A stretch of 64,000 nt of DNA, from NCBI GenBank assembly GCA_041821185.1, contig JBGUBD010000007.1:1-64000 (forward strand), written 5' to 3'. The notes beneath the pieces are model-generated. The model did not search any database. It saw nothing but the letters and a program-made list of their open reading frames with translations, and had not been told where the DNA came from. The first letter of the stretch is position 1; every line of letters starts with the position of its first letter. Origin of the DNA: Phycisphaerales bacterium AB-hyl4. GTDB taxonomy: Bacteria; Planctomycetota; Phycisphaerae; Phycisphaerales; Phycisphaeraceae. Shown piece after piece: positions 1 through 8,117 of this stretch. The translations under genes were made by a program, and so were the position numbers.

Positions 1-54
1 TGTGGGGCGAGGTTCGCGTTGATGGTCGTCCGCCCCAAGCGCAGACGCCAACGC

Positions 55-60
55 TACAAT
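55..60 (+). promoter_or_regulatory. -10 hexamer TACAAT, leaderless-type
   Basis: TACAAT lies 7 nt before the kinase ATG at 68, so the expected transcription start falls on or next to the start codon. No Shine-Dalgarno sequence is present between them. No good -35 is visible at the usual distance. Confidence 0.45.
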
Positions 61-67
61 CCCTGCC

Positions 68-796
68 ATGGCCCCACCGCTGCGAAGTTTCCGGTTTCAC
101 CCCGGTCGAAAGGTCGGCCGACGGTATGTCATCGAGTCGCTGCTCGGCCGGGGCAGCGAAGGTGAGGTCTACCAGATCCGCGAGCTGGACACCGGCATCC
201 GCCGGGCCGCGAAGATCTACTTCCCCCATAGCGACCCCAAGCGCAAGCAGGCCATCCGCCACGCCCAGAAGCTTAATACGCTCCGTGCCTGCCCCGTTGT
301 CCTGCAATACCACCACAGCGAGGTCGTCCGCGTGCGCGGCGACGAAGTTGTCGCCATGATCTCCGAACTCTGCGAGGGCCAACGCCTTCAGGACTGGATC
401 GACGGCAAGCATCGCGGCCGACTCGCGCCTTACCTCGCGTTGCATGTGTTCTACAACCTTCTCCGCGGTCTGGAGGCGGTGCACGCCCTTGGCGAATATC
501 ACGCCGACGTACACACCGAGAACATCCTCATTCGGCCGCGCGGCGTCCGCTTCGAGCTCAAGCTCATCGACTTCTACGACTGGGGCAAGCCCGCCCGCTA
601 CAAGCAGCAGCAGGACCTCGTCGACGCGGTTCGCGTTTTCTATGACTGCCTCGGCGGACAGCGGTATTACGCCAAACAGCCCGCCGAGATCCGCCACATC
701 TGCGTCGGCCTGCAACGCAAGCGCGTGCTCCAACGCTTCCCCACGATCACCGCCCTTCGCCGACACCTGGAAACCTTCGAGTGGACCCGGCTGTAG
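68..796 (+). CDS. Small serine/threonine protein kinase-like protein
   Basis: A 242-residue, single-domain protein with a compact eukaryotic-type kinase fold and no membrane segment or sensor domain. The glycine-rich loop GRGSEGEV is at residues 27-34, the probable ATP-binding lysine is in AAKIYF (Lys49), and the catalytic loop reads HADVHTEN with Asp147 and Asn152. The metal-binding DFG is DFY (168-170). The C-lobe is short, so it resembles minimal or lipopolysaccharide-kinase-like members more than full Hanks kinases (usually over 260 residues). Core catalytic residues are kept, so activity is plausible; the substrate is unknown. It stands alone ahead of an inverted-repeat spacer. Confidence 0.75.
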   Translation: MAPPLRSFRFHPGRKVGRRYVIESLLGRGSEGEVYQIRELDTGIRRAAKIYFPHSDPKRKQAIRHAQKLNTLRACPVVLQYHHSEVVRVRGDEVVAMISELCEGQRLQDWIDGKHRGRLAPYLALHVFYNLLRGLEAVHALGEYHADVHTENILIRPRGVRFELKLIDFYDWGKPARYKQQQDLVDAVRVFYDCLGGQRYYAKQPAEIRHICVGLQRKRVLQRFPTITALRRHLETFEWTRL

Positions 797-810
797 AAAG
801 TTTACGTTCT

Positions 811-946
811 TCGATTTTGCCACGAAGACACGAAGGGGATGAAGGAAAACGCGAAGGAAGGCAGGGGAAAAGGGAATATATTCATTCCCTTCCCGATTTC
901 CTTCGTGGTTTCTTCGTGCCTTCGTGTCTTCGTGGCAAAACCGATT
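811..946. repeat. Long inverted repeat of CACGAAG words
   Basis: The left arm (811-858) is built from words such as CCACGAAGACACGAAGG. The right arm (900-946) is its imperfect reverse complement (CCTTCGTGTCTTCGTGG). The arms enclose about 40 nt, so the RNA could form a long stem after the kinase gene. It fills the whole spacer before the cysH promoter. It is one of several word families in this window with the same architecture. Confidence 0.8.
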
Positions 947-974
947 GAGCCTTACGCCCCCGCCGGTTTTCGGC

Positions 975-980
975 TAAAAT
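975..980 (+). promoter_or_regulatory. -10 hexamer TAAAAT for cysH
   Basis: TAAAAT preceded by GC lies 32 nt upstream of the GTG start at 1013. A GGAG ribosome-binding site at 1000-1003 fits a short leader. The -35 region is poor (CTTACG at 951-956). Confidence 0.4.
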
Positions 981-1012
981 GACCGATTCATCCGCCAAAG
1001 GAGCGTGATACC

Positions 1013-1768
1013 GTGCCCGCCAGCAGTGCCCCCATCATGGCTGATATCGACCTCGACGCCGTCAACGCCGACCTCGCCGACGCCGCGCCCGAGCGCGTCA
1101 TCGAGTGGGCCGGCCAGACCTTCGGCCAGGGGCTGGTCATGACCTCCAGCTTCGGCGCCCAGTCCGCCGTCATGCTCCACCTCGCCACGCGCGTGCTGCC
1201 CGACATTCCGGTGATCTTCATCGACACCGGCTACCTGTTCCCCGAGACCTACCAGTTCGCCCAGCAGCTGACGGAGCGTCTGAACCTCAACCTCCGCGTC
1301 TACCAGCCCCGCCTCACCGCTGCCCACCTCGAAGCCATCCACGGCAAGCTCTGGGAGCAAGGCGACGAGGGCATGAGCAAATACCTCCAGATCGCCAAGA
1401 TCGAGCCCATGCAGCGGGCGCTGAAGGACCTGAACGTCACCGCCTGGGTCGCCGGGCTGCGACGCGGCCAGACCGCCCACCGCGCCTCGCTCCGCCATGT
1501 TGAGCAGCAGGACGGCCGACACAAGGTGCACCCGATTCTGACGTGGTCGACCAAGGACGTGCACGACTATCTGAAAAAGCACGATCTGCCGTATCACCCG
1601 CTGTACGAGAAGGGCTACGCCTCCATCGGCGACGTGCACTCGTCCGCCCCCATCACCGCCGACCAGCACGAACGTGCCGGCCGATTCAGCGGCCTGCGGC
1701 AAGAGTGCGGCCTGCACCTGCCCGGCTCGGCTGAAGAAAGCCAGAGCCGTGACTCGTCGGGGCTTTGA
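1013..1768 (+). CDS. cysH: Phosphoadenylyl-sulfate (PAPS) reductase
   Basis: Reduces activated sulfate to sulfite with thioredoxin in assimilatory sulfate reduction. The 251-residue length fits CysH. The nucleotide loop TSSFGAQSAV is near residue 45, GYASIGDVHSSAPI near 201, and the catalytic motif ECGLH has Cys232. The paired cysteines that hold the 4Fe-4S cluster of APS reductases are missing, so PAPS rather than APS is the likely substrate. GTG at 1013 is chosen because GGAG sits 9 nt upstream; ATG at 1037 is an alternative. A precorrin-2 dehydrogenase that could supply siroheme for sulfite reductase lies 3 kb downstream, but no sulfite reductase is seen here. Confidence 0.93.
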   Translation: MPASSAPIMADIDLDAVNADLADAAPERVIEWAGQTFGQGLVMTSSFGAQSAVMLHLATRVLPDIPVIFIDTGYLFPETYQFAQQLTERLNLNLRVYQPRLTAAHLEAIHGKLWEQGDEGMSKYLQIAKIEPMQRALKDLNVTAWVAGLRRGQTAHRASLRHVEQQDGRHKVHPILTWSTKDVHDYLKKHDLPYHPLYEKGYASIGDVHSSAPITADQHERAGRFSGLRQECGLHLPGSAEESQSRDSSGL

Positions 1769-1780
1769 GCAATTCGTATT

Positions 1781-1914
1781 ACGCCAAGTCGCCAAGACAC
1801 CAAGACGCCAAGGAAGAAAAAACAGTTTTCCTTGTCAGATCCGTGGGCATCCCTGGTTGCGAATTCTTTTTTGCCTTTTTTCTTGGCGTCTTGGCGTCTT
1901 GGCGTCTTGGCGTT
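1781..1914. repeat. Long inverted repeat of GCCAAGAC words
   Basis: The left arm (1782-1822) repeats GCCAAGACACCAAGACGCC. The right arm (1871-1914) repeats CTTGGCGTCTTGGCG in reverse-complement sense. The loop is about 50 nt. It fills the spacer between cysH and the rarA promoter and has the same design as the 811-946 repeat with different words. Confidence 0.8.
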
Positions 1915-1932
1915 ATTCCCTCTCCCGGCTGC

Positions 1933-1938
1933 TAAGAT
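1933..1938 (+). promoter_or_regulatory. -10 hexamer TAAGAT, leaderless-type
   Basis: TAAGAT ends 8 nt before the rarA ATG at 1947 with no Shine-Dalgarno sequence between, so a leaderless or near-leaderless mRNA is expected. Confidence 0.4.
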
Positions 1939-1946
1939 GACTGATC

Positions 1947-3419
1947 ATGGACCTCTGGAGTCAGGAGCGTGAACGCAATCGGGCGGCGGCGGAGCCGTTG
2001 GCGGTGCGGATGCGCCCGCGATCGCTGGAAGAGTTCGCTGGGCAGGCGCACTTTCTCGGGCCGGGCAAGATGCTGCGGCGGATGCTTGAAGCCGACCGGC
2101 TGACGAGCGTGATCTTCTACGGTCCGCCGGGCACGGGGAAAACCACGCTCGCGGAGCTGATCGCCAACTACACCCAGCGGCGCTTCGAGCGGGCGAACGC
2201 GGCGGCGGTGGGGGTCAAGGATGTGCGGTTCATTCTTGACACGGCCCTGCGGCAGCTTGAAGCGGACGGGGTGCGGACGATTCTGTTTCTCGATGAGATT
2301 CACCGCTTCAACCGTGCCCAGCAGGATGTGCTGCTGCCGGACGTGGAGCGGGGGGTGATTACGCTGATCGGGGCGACGACGGAGAACCCGTTTTTCGCGA
2401 TCAATTCGCCGTTGGTGAGTCGGTCGCAGATATTCCAGTTTCAGCCGTTGACCGAGGAGCAGATCATCTCGCTGCTTCGGCGGGCGATCGCCGACGAAGA
2501 TCGCGGCTTCGGCAAGCTGGACATCGAGGTGACGGACGAGGCGTTGGGGCATTGGGCGACCATCTCGGATGGCGACGCCCGCCGGGCGCTGGCGGCGCTG
2601 GAGATCGCGGTGCTGTCCGGCGGAAGCGACGGCGCGGCTGGCAAGCCGACGGCGGCTGATCCCAACTCGAAACTCGAAACGCGGAACTCGAAACTCCGCA
2701 TCGACCTCGAAGCGGCCGAGCAGTCCATCCAGCAGAAGGCGATCGTCTACGACGCGACGGGGGATGAGCATTACGACGCGATTTCCGCGTTTATCAAGTC
2801 GATGCGCGGCAGTGATCCGGACGCTGCGGTATACTGGCTTGCACGGATGCTCGAGGCGGGGGAAGACCCGCGGTTCATCGCCCGCCGTATCGCCATCCTC
2901 GCCAGCGAGGACGTCGGCAACGCCGACCCGCGAGCCATCCAGATCGCCGCCGCCGCCTACCAGATCACCGAGCGCATCGGCATGCCCGAATGCCAGCTCA
3001 CGCTCGGCCAGGCCGCGATCTACATGGCCACCGCGCCGAAAAGTAATGCTTCCGCTTTGGCGATCTGGTCCGCCATGAGCGACGTAAAGAACGGGCGGAC
3101 CGTCCCCGTGCCCAGGCATCTGCGCGACGGACATTACAAAGGCGCCAAACGCCTCGGCCACGGCGAAGGCTACGCCTCTGCACACGACACCGACACCGGC
3201 TTCGTCGACCAGGACTACCTCGGCGTCGACAAAACCTACTACCGGCCGACCGACCGCGGCTGGGAGCAACGCATCGGCGAGTACCTCCGCTGGATCAACC
3301 AGCAACGGGAAACCCCGCGCCCACCCCCGGCCTCCGGAAGTCCCCCGACCCTCGGAAAACGCTCGGAGCCGCCGGAAAGTGATGTTTCCGGACCGAGCAT
3401 GCCGAAGATAGACGAATAG
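1947..3419 (+). CDS. rarA: Replication-associated recombination protein A (RarA/MgsA AAA+ ATPase)
   Basis: Clamp-loader-related AAA+ ATPase acting at stalled replication forks. Walker A GPPGTGKT is at 59-66, Walker B LFLDE at 113-117, and the sensor segment GATTENPFF at about 142-150. The family hallmark SMRGSDPDAAVYWLARML follows in the C-terminal half. The 490 residues exceed the usual 430-450. Part of the excess is an insertion at about residues 226-250 whose core, NSKLETRNSKL, is encoded by the AACTCGAAA word array at 2664-2695. The rest is a Pro/Ser-rich tail after residue 450. The insertion lies between the AAA+ lid and the tetramerisation region and is probably tolerated as a loop. Confidence 0.95.
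   Translation: MDLWSQERERNRAAAEPLAVRMRPRSLEEFAGQAHFLGPGKMLRRMLEADRLTSVIFYGPPGTGKTTLAELIANYTQRRFERANAAAVGVKDVRFILDTALRQLEADGVRTILFLDEIHRFNRAQQDVLLPDVERGVITLIGATTENPFFAINSPLVSRSQIFQFQPLTEEQIISLLRRAIADEDRGFGKLDIEVTDEALGHWATISDGDARRALAALEIAVLSGGSDGAAGKPTAADPNSKLETRNSKLRIDLEAAEQSIQQKAIVYDATGDEHYDAISAFIKSMRGSDPDAAVYWLARMLEAGEDPRFIARRIAILASEDVGNADPRAIQIAAAAYQITERIGMPECQLTLGQAAIYMATAPKSNASALAIWSAMSDVKNGRTVPVPRHLRDGHYKGAKRLGHGEGYASAHDTDTGFVDQDYLGVDKTYYRPTDRGWEQRIGEYLRWINQQRETPRPPPASGSPPTLGKRSEPPESDVSGPSMPKIDE
2664..2695 (+). repeat. AACTCGAAA word array inside rarA
   Basis: Three imperfect copies of AACTCGAAA(C) are read in frame as NSKLETRNSKL. The same words occur in intergenic spacers at 6697-6730, 42225-42262 and 44470-44517. 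Confidence 0.85.
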
Positions 3420-3524
3420 TCCTTATCAGGACCGCCGACGAATACCGTGCATCGGCGGGGCAGTCTCAGGCGAACGCCGGAAGCGGCTTACGCAAGTACG
3501 AACCACCAGCGGGAGAAGTGCAAG

Positions 3525-4805
3525 ATGGCGCTGAGTTCACAATCATCACGCTCGGGTATGCGTCGCCACTACAGCAGCGGCGGCGGCCGACGGCGAAGCT
3601 CGCGCCGCTGGCTGGTTGTGTTCGCGGTCGTCCTGCTGGTCGGCGGCAGCTTCTGGCTGTTCCGCGGCGGCGGTGACGATGCCGACCTCGGCGAAACCGC
3701 CAGCCAGCCCATCGCCGACGCCGACGCCAGCCGCGACGCCGACGGCAACGCCGACCGCGAGCCCGCCGCTGTCAACGAGCAGCCGACCCGCAATGCGCCC
3801 GCGCCCAGCCTCGCCACCGCCGGCCGAACGCCGCGCATCGCCGACATGAACCCCGTCGCCGAGGTGCCCACCACCGCCACCCGCGAGCGGACCACTGAAG
3901 CCAGCCGCGAGCCGGAGACCCCGCGCAGCGCCAACGAGCAGCCACGGCAGGCCGAGCGACGAACCGAGCCGAATACCAGCAGCAACACGGCTACGCGTGA
4001 GCGGGCCACCGCGACCAACACCGGCACCCCCACCATCGAGTCGTCCGAGATCCGCCGGGGCATGGACATGATCGCGGATGGCGATTACATCGAGGGCCGA
4101 CGCGTTCTCAGCGCCATCCTCTTCGACGACCGCCGTCGGCTTAGCCGCAGCGATGCCCGCGCCATCCGCGAAACGCTCGCCAGCGTCAACGACCGCCTCG
4201 TCTTCTCGCCCGAGGTCGCGTCCGGCGACCCGATCGCCGAGCAGTACAACGTCCAGTCCGGCGACCTGCTTGCCCGCATCGCCCGGCGGTACAAGCTCAC
4301 CTACCCCTTCCTCGAACAGATCAACCGCATCGACGCCCGCCGACTCCAGGTTGGCCAGTCGATCAAGCTCATCCGTGGCCCGTTCCACGCCCGCGTCTCC
4401 AAGAGCGAGTTTCGCATGGACGTGTACGTCCAGCAGAGCGACGGCTCGCCGATCTACATCCGCAGCTTTGACGTTGGCCTCGGCGAAGATGACTCGACGC
4501 CCGAGGGCATGTGGGTCATCGAGCCCGGCCGTAAGGTCGTCAACCCCGACTGGCGTAACCCGCGGACGGGCGAATACTTCCGCGCGGACGACCCGAAAAA
4601 CCCCATCGGCGACTTCTGGCTCGCCCTCGACGGCATCGACGGCAACACTGCCGACCGCCGCGGCTACGGCATCCACGGCACGATCGAGCCTGACTCCATC
4701 GGCCAGCAGGCCTCCATGGGCTGCATCCGCCTCCGCGACGGCGACATCGAACAGATCTTCCACATGCTCGTCGAAGGCGAAAGCACGGTGGAAGTGGTCC
4801 GCTAG
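3525..4805 (+). CDS. LysM and L,D-transpeptidase (YkuD) cell-wall protein
   Basis: A 426-residue membrane-anchored periplasmic enzyme likely to form 3-3 crosslinks or attach proteins to peptidoglycan. An Arg-rich N-terminus precedes one membrane helix (about 29-45), then a long low-complexity linker rich in Ala, Asp, Arg and Thr. A LysM domain (EQYNVQSGDLLARIARRY, about residue 240) and a C-terminal YkuD domain follow. Catalytic residues are visible: His384 in GIHGT and Cys400 in SMGCIRLRD. ATG 3525 is chosen over an in-frame upstream start at 3447 because GGGAGAAG lies just before it and the helix then sits at a normal distance. Confidence 0.9.
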   Translation: MALSSQSSRSGMRRHYSSGGGRRRSSRRWLVVFAVVLLVGGSFWLFRGGGDDADLGETASQPIADADASRDADGNADREPAAVNEQPTRNAPAPSLATAGRTPRIADMNPVAEVPTTATRERTTEASREPETPRSANEQPRQAERRTEPNTSSNTATRERATATNTGTPTIESSEIRRGMDMIADGDYIEGRRVLSAILFDDRRRLSRSDARAIRETLASVNDRLVFSPEVASGDPIAEQYNVQSGDLLARIARRYKLTYPFLEQINRIDARRLQVGQSIKLIRGPFHARVSKSEFRMDVYVQQSDGSPIYIRSFDVGLGEDDSTPEGMWVIEPGRKVVNPDWRNPRTGEYFRADDPKNPIGDFWLALDGIDGNTADRRGYGIHGTIEPDSIGQQASMGCIRLRDGDIEQIFHMLVEGESTVEVVR

Positions 4806-4862
4806 CGCGGCCCTGCAGCTCATACGGATTTGGACATGAATTTCGGGCGTTATGGGCAATAG

Positions 4863-4922
4863 CCCTCCGCGGAAGCGGAGGGTTGCCGCCGTACGGAGCA
4901 AACCCCCCGCTTCCGCGGGGGG
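4863..4922. repeat. Paired GC-rich palindromes (REP/BIME-like)
   Basis: Two 20-nt palindromes, at 4863-4882 and 4903-4922, carry CCGCGGAAGCGG and its reverse complement CCGCTTCCGCGG, so they are in opposite orientation and could pair with each other or fold separately. They could end transcription of the transpeptidase gene, but no clear T-run follows. Confidence 0.7.
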
Positions 4923-4972
4923 CTATTTCGAGACACAAGTTTCATATCTAATTCGTATTAACCCGAGCCCCC

Positions 4973-5596
4973 ATGCCTTCCCACCTGCCCATCATGCTCA
5001 AGTTGAGCGGCCGACGCTGTGTGATCGTCGGCGGCGGGCCGGTCGCGCTTCGGCGGGCTCAGGCCATGCTCGATTGTGATGCCGACGTCACCGTCATTGC
5101 CCCGCAGATTGATGACGCCCTCGCTGCATTGCCCGACTTGATCGTGCATCAGCGTCCCTACGAGCCGGGCGACCTGGCCGATGCGGTGCTGGTGGTGGTG
5201 GCGACGGACGACCCGGCGGTGAACGATCGTGTCGCGCGTGACGCCGACGAGCGGGGCGTGCTCGTCAACCGGGCCGACGACCCCGCTGCGGGCGACGTGG
5301 CCATCCCCGCTCATGCCCATCACGGCCCGATCACGCTGGCGGTCTACACCGCCGGCCGCAGCGCCAGCGCCGCGGCGACGATCCGCCGATCGCTTTCGGA
5401 CCAGCTCGACCCCGACTGGCCGCGACTGTTGGAGGCGGTCGGGCTGTATCGTGAGCAGATCCAGGCCCGGGTCGCCGACCCTGCGGAGAGACATGCCCGG
5501 CTGCGTCGCCTGACGGATGCCGATGCCATGGCTATCCTTAAGGCTCAGGGTGTGGACGCCCTGCACGCCCGCTGCCGGGCGATTGTCCAAAATTAG
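4973..5596 (+). CDS. Precorrin-2 dehydrogenase / sirohydrochlorin ferrochelatase (Met8/CysG N-domain family)
   Basis: Oxidises precorrin-2 to sirohydrochlorin in siroheme synthesis, possibly with ferrochelation. The 207-residue length is that of stand-alone enzymes. The NAD Rossmann motif IVGGGPVALRRA is near residue 23, and AVYTAGRSASAAATIRRSL is the family's conserved central segment. It precedes the hemX-like and hemA genes, giving a small tetrapyrrole cluster, and lies near cysH, which fits siroheme use in sulfite reduction. The C-terminal uroporphyrinogen methyltransferase domain of CysG is absent. Confidence 0.88.
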   Translation: MPSHLPIMLKLSGRRCVIVGGGPVALRRAQAMLDCDADVTVIAPQIDDALAALPDLIVHQRPYEPGDLADAVLVVVATDDPAVNDRVARDADERGVLVNRADDPAAGDVAIPAHAHHGPITLAVYTAGRSASAAATIRRSLSDQLDPDWPRLLEAVGLYREQIQARVADPAERHARLRRLTDADAMAILKAQGVDALHARCRAIVQN

Positions 5597-5598
5597 CC

Positions 5599-5668
5599 GT
5601 GAAGCGCAGCGGAGCGCGCTCTGTGTGGAACCACGGGTTACGAACCGCGCTCCGCTGCGCTTCGCGGC
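5599..5668. terminator. Hairpin after the siroheme gene
   Basis: GTGAAGCGCAGCGGAGCGCG (5599-5618) pairs with CGCGCTCCGCTGCGCTTC (from 5646) across a loop of about 27 nt. No T-run follows, so termination is uncertain. Confidence 0.5.
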
Positions 5669-5713
5669 GAACTGACTGACGCGGCTAAATGACTCAATTG
5701 CCTCGGGCTTGCT

Positions 5714-6763
5714 ATGACCGACACCGTTACCAGTATCGTGCTCGCGGTGCTGACGCTGCTGACTCTTGCAGCGTGGGGGCTGTCGTTGCGTCGGTTGTGG
5801 GGCGCGGATGAGCCCGGCCGACATGTTGTGGCTGGGCGGGCGCAGCAGGTGATTGTCGCGGGTGTTGGCGGCGTCACGGCCGGGCTGTTCGCCTATCGCT
5901 GGCTGGTGGTGCATGGGGCGTGGCAGCCGTTGACGGCTCATGTGGACGGCCTGATGCTGATCGCGGCGCTGTTCGCGGGGGTGATTGCCTTCCTCCAGAC
6001 TCGGCCGAGGCTGTTCGGCCTCTCGGCGTTCGGCCTGCCGGTGCTGGCGGTCATCCTCGCCTGGGCGGTGTGCGCCGCGACGTGGACGTATCGCCCGTTC
6101 AACATTGACACGCTGCACCCCGTCTGGCGGGCGGTGCACCTGACCGGCGTGTATCTGGGCACGCTGGGCTCAGCGATCGCCGCCATCGCCGGGGCGATGT
6201 ACCTCTACGTGCAAAGTCGACTCAAGCGCAAGCAGACGCCCGCGCAGTTCGGCCGACTTGCCAGCCTCGAAGCGTTGGAAAGCCTCATCATCCGCACCGC
6301 CACGCTCGGCTTCGCGCTGCTGACGCTGGGCCTCGTCGCGGGTGTGGTGATCCTTGTCGATGAGCCCGAAGCGCTGGGCAGCATCACGCGATACCTGCCC
6401 AAGCTCGTGCTGGCGACGCTGGCGTGGCTGAGTTACGCCGTGGTGATGAATGTTCGCTTCGCTGCAAGCTTCCGTGGTCGGCGGGCGGCCTGGCTCGCGA
6501 TCGGCGGGCTGGTGCTGTTGCTGGCGGTGTATGGCGTGGTCAACGCGCTGCCACGGGGGGAAGGCGAGTCGGCCAGAGTTTCGAGTTTCGAGTTTCGAGT
6601 TCCGAGTTGCGAGCCATCGGCTTGCCAGGCGAGTAATGGCATGATCGGCCGGGCCGGTCCGTCCGCTCCCCTCCGGGATGTGGGCGGGCCAGGCATCAAC
6701 TCGAAACTCGAAACTCGAAACTCGAAACCGTTGAAACCGGAGGTTTCAACATGCGTCTCCTGA
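5714..6763 (+). CDS. Cytochrome c assembly / HemX-like membrane protein (CcsA/CcmC family)
   Basis: A polytopic inner-membrane protein with about eight predicted helices over residues 1-280. His-containing segments such as LHPVWRAVHLTGVYLGTLGSA match the CcsA/HemX haem-handling family. Position directly before hemA matches the hemX-hemA pairing known in other bacteria, where HemX modulates HemA level. The last 62 residues (288-349) are not family-like: they are encoded by an inverted pair of CGAAACTCG word arrays and the sequence between them. The gene overlaps hemA by 13 nt, so translation may be coupled. The natural stop was probably lost when the repeat arrived. Confidence 0.78.
   Translation: MTDTVTSIVLAVLTLLTLAAWGLSLRRLWGADEPGRHVVAGRAQQVIVAGVGGVTAGLFAYRWLVVHGAWQPLTAHVDGLMLIAALFAGVIAFLQTRPRLFGLSAFGLPVLAVILAWAVCAATWTYRPFNIDTLHPVWRAVHLTGVYLGTLGSAIAAIAGAMYLYVQSRLKRKQTPAQFGRLASLEALESLIIRTATLGFALLTLGLVAGVVILVDEPEALGSITRYLPKLVLATLAWLSYAVVMNVRFAASFRGRRAAWLAIGGLVLLLAVYGVVNALPRGEGESARVSSFEFRVPSCEPSACQASNGMIGRAGPSAPLRDVGGPGINSKLETRNSKPLKPEVSTCVS
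6576..6730. repeat. Inverted arrays of AACTCGAAA words
   Basis: The left arm (6576-6610) repeats GAGTTTCGAGTTTCGAG. The right arm (6697-6730) repeats AACTCGAAACTCGAAAC. They flank about 90 nt and are read as the C-terminal tail of the HemX-like protein (SFEFRV and NSKLETRNSKP). Confidence 0.85.
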
Positions 6764-8115
6764 TGCTTGGCATCAATCATCGCACGGCCCCGGTGGCGTT
6801 GCGCGAAGCGCTGGCGCTCACGCCTGCGGAGCAGGCCACGCTGCTGACCGACCTGCGCCAGCAATACCCGCAGGCCGAGGCCGTCGTGCTTTGCACCTGC
6901 AACCGGGTCGAACTGTACGTCGCTCGGCCGACGCATGAACACCCGCGCGCCGACGACCTGCGACGCCTGTTGGCGGAGCATTGCGGCGTGGCGATCGAGC
7001 AGCTCGGCGAGCAGACCGTGATGCGGATGGAACAGGAACAGGCGGCGAAGCACTTGTTCCGCGTCGGCTGCGGGCTCGACTCGCTCGTGCTCGGCGAACC
7101 GCAAGTGCTCGGGCAGATCAAGCGGGCGTATGAGGCGGCTGTGGCGTCGCAGGCGGTCGGCCCCGTGCTGCATAAGCTGTTCCAGCACGCGATCGCGACC
7201 GCGAAACGCGTCCGCACCGCCAGCGGCATCGGCGAAGGCCGGGTCAGCGTCGGCTCGGTCGCGGTCGACTTCGCCCGCCAGGTGTTTGAAGACTTCACCG
7301 ACAAGACGGTGGTGGGGCTGGGCGCGGGTGAGATGGCCAAAGCCACGCTTCGCCATCTGCTCAACCAGTCGCCGGGCAAGCTCTGGCTGACCAGCCGAAC
7401 GCTTGCCAGTGCGCAGACGCTCGCCGCGTCGCTGCACCTGACTGCTGATCGTGGCGGGGCTCGGCCGTGGGAAGACCTGGACATGATGCTCACCGAGGCC
7501 GACGTGATCATCGCCTCGACCGGCTCGCGCGATCCGGTGCTGACGATGGATCGATTTCGCCCCGTGCTGAAGCGGCGGCGGCATCGGCCGTTGTTCATCA
7601 TCGACATCGCTGTGCCGCGCGACATCGACTCGGCCATCGGCGAGCTGGATGACGTTTACCTATACAACATCGACGACCTCACCGCGGTGGTGGCGGAGAA
7701 CGTCGAGCAGCGGCGCGAGCAGATCGACGCGTGCGAGGCCCAGCTTGTCGACGCGGTGTCGACCTGCATGGAGCAGCTTGAGCATCGCGACGTCGGCCGA
7801 CTCATTCGCCAGCTGCGTCATCGCCTGCACGAGGTCGGCGAGGGCGAGCAGGAGCGGACCCGTCGCAAGTTCGCTGCGATCGTCGGCCCGGCCCAGAGCG
7901 AAGCGCTCGAAGCGTTGCTCGACGAGCACACTCGCCGACTGATCAACAAGATTCTGCACATGCCCTTGAGCCAGTTGCACGACCCCGAGCGCGAGGTGGC
8001 GATGGGCTTTTACGCCGCGGCGCTGCAACGGCTGTTCGACCTGGACGAGGAGGCTGCCCCGCCGGCGCAGGATGCCAAGACGCCTGACGGCTCAACGATC
8101 AACACGAAAGCTTGA
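6751..8115 (+). CDS. hemA: Glutamyl-tRNA reductase
   Basis: First committed step of C5-pathway tetrapyrrole synthesis: NADPH reduction of glutamyl-tRNA to glutamate-1-semialdehyde. The 454-residue length is normal. GINHRTAPVALRE starts at residue 7, and the catalytic cysteine is Cys50 in CTCNRVELY. The NADPH-binding segment VVGLGAGEMAKATLRHL and a C-terminal dimerisation helix follow. A strong GGAGG at 6739-6743 sets the start. It overlaps the end of the HemX-like gene and is followed 2 nt after its stop by a lipoprotein gene. Confidence 0.96.
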   Translation: MRLLMLGINHRTAPVALREALALTPAEQATLLTDLRQQYPQAEAVVLCTCNRVELYVARPTHEHPRADDLRRLLAEHCGVAIEQLGEQTVMRMEQEQAAKHLFRVGCGLDSLVLGEPQVLGQIKRAYEAAVASQAVGPVLHKLFQHAIATAKRVRTASGIGEGRVSVGSVAVDFARQVFEDFTDKTVVGLGAGEMAKATLRHLLNQSPGKLWLTSRTLASAQTLAASLHLTADRGGARPWEDLDMMLTEADVIIASTGSRDPVLTMDRFRPVLKRRRHRPLFIIDIAVPRDIDSAIGELDDVYLYNIDDLTAVVAENVEQRREQIDACEAQLVDAVSTCMEQLEHRDVGRLIRQLRHRLHEVGEGEQERTRRKFAAIVGPAQSEALEALLDEHTRRLINKILHMPLSQLHDPEREVAMGFYAAALQRLFDLDEEAAPPAQDAKTPDGSTINTKA

Positions 8116-8117
8116 GC

